A stretch of DNA of 64,000 nucleotides, taken from NCBI RefSeq assembly GCF_049673105.1, contig NZ_JBATXG010000008.1, positions 134,061 through 198,060 on the forward strand, given 5' to 3'. Positions 60,854 through 64,000 of this stretch are shown here, piece by piece (positions within the stretch are counted from its first letter, which is position 1; each line of letters begins with the position of its first letter). The notes under the pieces are model-generated. The model was not told the origin of the DNA and did not search any database. It worked only from the letters and a program-made list of their open reading frames with translations. A program made the position numbers and the translations under genes. Source of the stretch: Castellaniella sp049673105 (lineage in GTDB: Bacteria; Pseudomonadota; Gammaproteobacteria; Burkholderiales; Burkholderiaceae_B).

Positions 60854-61954
60854 TCAGGCCAGGCATTGTTCGAGCCCCTGAGTAAAAATGTCCTGGGGCA
60901 GTTTACGGCCAATGAATACCAATCGGGTATTCGGTTTTTCACTGGCTTTCCAGGGGGCGCCGGGTTCGGCCCCCATCATCATGTGCACGCCTTGGAATAT
61001 CATGCGGCGATTGATCCCCTTGATGTAGAGGATGCCTTTGTAGCGCAGCAGATCGGGGCCATAGACCTGGACGATGCCGCCCAGAAAGTCCTCCAGGCGG
61101 GCAGGATCGAAGGCCCGGTTGGAACGGAATACAAAGGCGCCGATGTCGTCGCTGTGATGGGCGTGATGATGATCATGATGGTCGTGCGAGCAGCCCGAGC
61201 CGCAGACGTGACCGTCTTCGTCGTGGTCATGATCGTGGCCGTGGTCATGATGATCGTGAGCGTCTTCTTCCGCCAGGAATGCCGGATCGATGTCCAGGAT
61301 CGCATCCAGGTCGAAGCCGCTGACATCCAGCAGGGTGTGCAGATCGGTCTCGCCGAAGTGCACCGGCGTGATGGACGCCCTGGGATTGATGCGCACCAGC
61401 CGGTCGCGCAGGGCCTCGTAGTCGGCCTCGTTGACCAGGTCCTTTTTGGAGATCAGGATGCGGTCGGCGAACCCGACCTGGCGCTGGGCTTCTTCCTGGC
61501 GGTCCAGCGCGGCCATGCCGTGTTTTGCATCCACCACCGTGATGACAGCGTCCAGCCGGTAGGTCTCGGCGATGTCGTCATCCATGAAGAAGGTCTGGCA
61601 CACCGGGCCGGGGTTGGCCATGCCGGTGGTTTCGATGATGACGCGATCGAACTGCAGGCCGCCGGCTTCGCGGCGGGCCGCCAGGTCGTGCAGGGTGCGG
61701 ATCAGATCGCCGCGCACCGTGCAGCAGACGCAGCCGTTGCTCAGTTCGACGATTTGCTCGTCGCGGTCCTGCACTAGCAGGTCGTTGTCGATGTTTTCCT
61801 CGCCGAATTCGTTTTCGATGACGGCGATGCGTTGGCCGTGAAATTCCGTCAGGATACGGCGCAAGAGCGTCGTCTTGCCCGCGCCCAGAAACCCCGTCAA
61901 CACGGTGACGGGAATCATGGAATCAATTTTTCGGGCAGAGTTGGCAGCGTTCAT
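60854..61954 (-). CDS. CobW/COG0523 family GTPase, putative zinc metallochaperone
   Basis: A 366-residue G3E GTPase. It has Walker A GFLGAGKTTLL, ENEFGEENIDNDLL, the metal motif GCVCCTVRGDL (C-x-C-C) and ISKKDLVNEAD. A His/Asp-rich loop (about residues 230-268) with a C-x-x-x-C pair (CGSGC) precedes the CobW_C domain (IKGINRRMIFQGVH). It probably moves zinc or another divalent metal. It precedes dksA, 78 bases apart. Confidence 0.93.
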   Translation of the reverse strand: MNAANSARKIDSMIPVTVLTGFLGAGKTTLLRRILTEFHGQRIAVIENEFGEENIDNDLLVQDRDEQIVELSNGCVCCTVRGDLIRTLHDLAARREAGGLQFDRVIIETTGMANPGPVCQTFFMDDDIAETYRLDAVITVVDAKHGMAALDRQEEAQRQVGFADRILISKKDLVNEADYEALRDRLVRINPRASITPVHFGETDLHTLLDVSGFDLDAILDIDPAFLAEEDAHDHHDHGHDHDHDEDGHVCGSGCSHDHHDHHHAHHSDDIGAFVFRSNRAFDPARLEDFLGGIVQVYGPDLLRYKGILYIKGINRRMIFQGVHMMMGAEPGAPWKASEKPNTRLVFIGRKLPQDIFTQGLEQCLA

Positions 61955-62121
61955 GAATGACCTCGATTGCGATGCGCTGTCCCGGTGATGCCGTCTGCCG
62001 GAATGTCATACCGGCTTTGCGGTCCTTGTCAAGGGGTTCAGCGATCAGCATGCGATTACATCATAGGCCGAGGTTTAGGGCAAACGTGGCGCTGGCGGGG
62101 CGGGATGTCGTCCGGGGAAAG

Positions 62122-63105
62122 TCAATCGGAGCACATCGAGGGGCTTGCGGCTTTGGCGGCCAGGTGTCTGCCCCAGCGGGTATGGGGTTGCGTCAGGGCG
62201 GCGATCATCGCCAGGATACCCAGGGTGAGCAGCCCGCGCAGCACCAGAATCACCCAGATGTTGGCACCCAGCGCCAGAATCAGCAGGGTGTCTTCGATCA
62301 AGGCATGGCATAGCGATAGCCAGGACAGCGCCAGCAGGCGCGTGCGGGGGCTGAAGTCCTCGCGTTCGGCGGCATCGATGATCAGGGCGCCGCCATAGGC
62401 CAGTCCCAGCAGCACGCCGACCGTCGTCAGGGGAGCGGCGCGTTCTTCCAGGCCGGACAGGCGCAATACCGGCGTCAGCAGGCGGGTCACGAGGCGCGTG
62501 ACGCCCAGGCGTTCCAGTAGATCCAATAGGATCACCATGCCGATGATCACCACCAGCACCAGCAGCAGGGACTGCACAGTAGACAGCAGCCAGGTGAGCA
62601 CGTCGGGCGGCCCCTGCGTCAGGCCTGCATCCTGACCCATCCAGGCAAACGACACGGGGTCTTGCAGCCAGCCCATGGCCTGACAGGTCCAGGTCACCGC
62701 AGCGCCGTAAAGAATACTGATCACCAGCCGCAGGCCGCCCGTCAACAGGGCGCTGGCGCCGGCGCGGCGGACGACCGATTGTTCGGTCGGGATGTTGTGG
62801 GCGAACAGCATCATGGCGCCCAGGGCGCTGACCTGCGCGACGTTCATCTGCAGGCTGTCCGATAGCGCCGCCATCGACGCCATGCCGCCATAGATATTGG
62901 TAATGACGGTCGTGACCCAGATGATGCCCGCCTGTGGAGGCAGGCCCAGCAGGCCCATCGCCGGCGCCAGCGCTTCCCCGGCCAGCCTGACCAAGCCCAA
63001 GCGGTCTGCAATATAGACAATCACCATGACCGGCAGCATGATGCGGGCGATGGTCATGAACATGCGCGTGCTGCGCTGGCGAATAGTATTGAGATAGTGG
63101 ATCAT
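62122..63105 (-). CDS. Nucleoside recognition (Gate) domain membrane protein
   Basis: A 327-residue polytopic protein with about eight membrane helices and two Gate-like halves. Conserved segments are IWVTTVITNIYGGMASMAAL, MMLFAHNIPTEQSVV, LLGLAYGGALIIDAA and LCHALIEDTLLILALGAN, as in spore-maturation-protein-like transport families. Substrate unknown. It is divergent from the Lrp regulator and may be its target. Confidence 0.82.
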   Translation of the reverse strand: MIHYLNTIRQRSTRMFMTIARIMLPVMVIVYIADRLGLVRLAGEALAPAMGLLGLPPQAGIIWVTTVITNIYGGMASMAALSDSLQMNVAQVSALGAMMLFAHNIPTEQSVVRRAGASALLTGGLRLVISILYGAAVTWTCQAMGWLQDPVSFAWMGQDAGLTQGPPDVLTWLLSTVQSLLLVLVVIIGMVILLDLLERLGVTRLVTRLLTPVLRLSGLEERAAPLTTVGVLLGLAYGGALIIDAAEREDFSPRTRLLALSWLSLCHALIEDTLLILALGANIWVILVLRGLLTLGILAMIAALTQPHTRWGRHLAAKAASPSMCSD

Positions 63106-63223
63106 CGCGGGACGGCATCGATGGGCAAGACGACGACTTTACAGGGAATAGTCCCTGATTGCCATGTGGCCGTCCTGCCTCTATTCTTGAGGCCTTTCTG
63201 ATTATTTGTGTGTGTGGAATCCC

Positions 63224-63709
63224 ATGATGCCTGCCGAGGACCTAGACCAGGTGGATCGACTCATCCTGATGCATCTGCAGCAGGATGGGCGCATCAGCAA
63301 CCAAGAACTCGCCCAGCGCGTTGATCTATCGCCCAGTCCCTGCCTGCGGCGGGTCAAACGCCTGGAAGAGCAAGGCTACATCCGTCGTTATGTCGCGCTG
63401 GCCGACCCCGAAAGATTGGGACTGGGGCTGTTGGCCTATATCTCCGTGCGTCTGGACAAGTCCCATCGGGCCGAGCATAGCGCGATCTCCGGTTTCGCCC
63501 AGGACGTCCAGGGCTGGCCCGAGGTCATGCAGTGTTATGCCATGTCGGGCGACATGGATTATCTGCTGCGTGTGCAGGTGGCGGACCTGGCTGCCTTCTC
63601 GCGCTTTGCGATGGATACATTGATGCGTCACCCTGCGGTGATCGACATCCGCAGCAGCTTTGCGCTGCGCTCTATTAAAGAGACCACCGAACTACCGGTC
63701 CCCGCCTGA
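63224..63709 (+). CDS. Lrp/AsnC family transcriptional regulator
   Basis: A 161-residue leucine-responsive-type regulator. The N-terminal winged HTH runs from LDQVDRLILMHLQQDGRISN into LAQRVDLSPSPCLRRVKRLE. The C-terminal RAM domain (VMQCYAMSGDMDYLLRVQVADL) binds amino acids. It ends TELPVPA. ATG 63224 has GGAA upstream; ATG 63227 is adjacent. It is divergent from the nucleoside-recognition gene. Confidence 0.93.
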   Translation: MMPAEDLDQVDRLILMHLQQDGRISNQELAQRVDLSPSPCLRRVKRLEEQGYIRRYVALADPERLGLGLLAYISVRLDKSHRAEHSAISGFAQDVQGWPEVMQCYAMSGDMDYLLRVQVADLAAFSRFAMDTLMRHPAVIDIRSSFALRSIKETTELPVPA

Positions 63710-63729
63710 TTCTGTTTTTCAGGGCTGAC

Positions 63730-63759
63730 TTGCACGCGGTAAAAAAGCTGTGCTATAGT
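63730..63759 (+). promoter_or_regulatory. Upstream promoter P1 of an unseen transcript
   Basis: TTGCAC (63730-63735), 18-base spacer and TATAGT (63754-63759), followed by TCGGTCTCTTCGCC. It lies 20 bases past the Lrp stop and reads out of the window. Confidence 0.55.
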
Positions 63760-63916
63760 TCGGTCTCTTCGCCGCCAGGCACCCAGGGTTAACCCTGAAA
63801 TCCTGTCCTTTTAGGATGGGGTCAGCCAGGTAGAAGTCATTGATTTGTAGGTGAAAAGCCCGATTGATGACGGATGTGAGCGACGAAGATTCGGCTTCGG
63901 TCGAAGGCAGTCAGGT
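63760..63916. other. Structured non-coding leader between two promoters
   Basis: No open frame with a ribosome site. It contains AGGGTTAACCCT (palindrome), the stem ATCCT..AGGAT and several shorter hairpins. It has the look of a stable-RNA operon leader, but no antitermination boxA and no mature RNA sequence is visible before base 64000. Confidence 0.35.
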
Positions 63917-63945
63917 TTGACATTGAAATGCGGATGTGTTTTAAT
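63917..63945 (+). promoter_or_regulatory. Downstream promoter P2 of an unseen transcript
   Basis: Consensus -35 TTGACA (63917-63922), ideal 17-base spacer and TTTAAT (63940-63945), one mismatch from TATAAT. It is the best sigma-70 match seen in the window. The remaining 55 bases to the window end contain no recognised gene. Confidence 0.6.
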
Positions 63946-64000
63946 GGCGGGCTTCGACGAGAGGATGAAGATCTTCGGTCAGATTGCTGCAGCGGTAGAG

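Noticed and set aside
63760..64000. tRNA, riboswitch or start of 16S rRNA in the last bases
   Set aside because: No cloverleaf, no known riboswitch core, no boxA and no 16S 5' sequence could be identified before the window ends.

Overview
The window looks like a chromosomal segment of a GC-rich betaproteobacterium of the order Burkholderiales, most likely Alcaligenaceae. The reasons are a DUF4148 secreted protein, a PhaM-type granule protein, a cyanophycin synthetase pair with its DUF1854/ABC-transporter partners, a DksA with only one zinc-finger cysteine, and an aa3-oxidase assembly cluster containing the small twin-TM and DUF2970 proteins. The genus cannot be settled from the sequence alone. 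I see no tRNA, rRNA gene body, CRISPR array, prophage or complete insertion sequence.

Layout. 1-1422: 3' part of a WbpM/CapD-type sugar dehydratase. 1430-5710: accessory stretch with an AT-richer patch (a membrane protein and a zinc-phospholipase-C-like exported protein), a 166-bp perfectly centred palindromic MITE-like element, a Cys-rich secreted protein, an Rpn/YhgA-type nuclease, a decayed partial copy of the Cys-rich gene, and a DUF4148 protein. 5860-9233: cupin, DUF4105, YegP, YqaE and a transglutaminase-like protein. 9228-19107: cyanophycin locus (DUF1854 and ABC transporter divergent from two tandem cyanophycin synthetases, then an aminotransferase and UbiA). 19233-25950: GMC oxidoreductase, antiporter, FmdB, DUF502, AspRS and an endonuclease/phosphatase-fold protein. 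26038-27001: rpoH behind a perfect CIRCE operator. 27300-38211: CPA1 antiporter with a cyclic-nucleotide-binding domain, then the cytochrome c oxidase structural and assembly cluster on the minus strand (ctaC, ctaD, a 38-residue protein, DUF2970, ctaE, SURF1, a SCO-like protein, ctaA, ctaB, SCO). Cox11/CtaG is absent from it.

38464-51328: cell-envelope and cofactor genes (NUDIX, PhaM, glmU, glycosyltransferase, gamma carbonic anhydrase, waaC, waaA, galU, a 58-residue membrane protein, coaX, birA, hydrolase, D,D-carboxypeptidase, DUF493, lipB). 51463-58247: accessory metabolism (SUMF1-like protein, cytochrome c5 with an FNR-like box, a C45 N-acyltransferase/hydrolase with an RpiR regulator divergent from a class III aminotransferase, CMD protein, cobalamin adenosyltransferase, GNAT, CusF-like protein). 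58305-60775: hslVU behind a sigma-32-like promoter, then dksA. 60854-63709: CobW GTPase, nucleoside-recognition protein and Lrp regulator. The last 290 bases carry two tandem promoter-like sequences reading out of the window, possibly the leader of a stable-RNA operon.

Three themes tie genes together: cyanophycin synthesis with a degenerate partner synthetase; aerobic respiration with its heme A and copper assembly factors; and heat-shock control, since rpoH carries an HrcA operator and hslVU carries a recognisable RpoH promoter.
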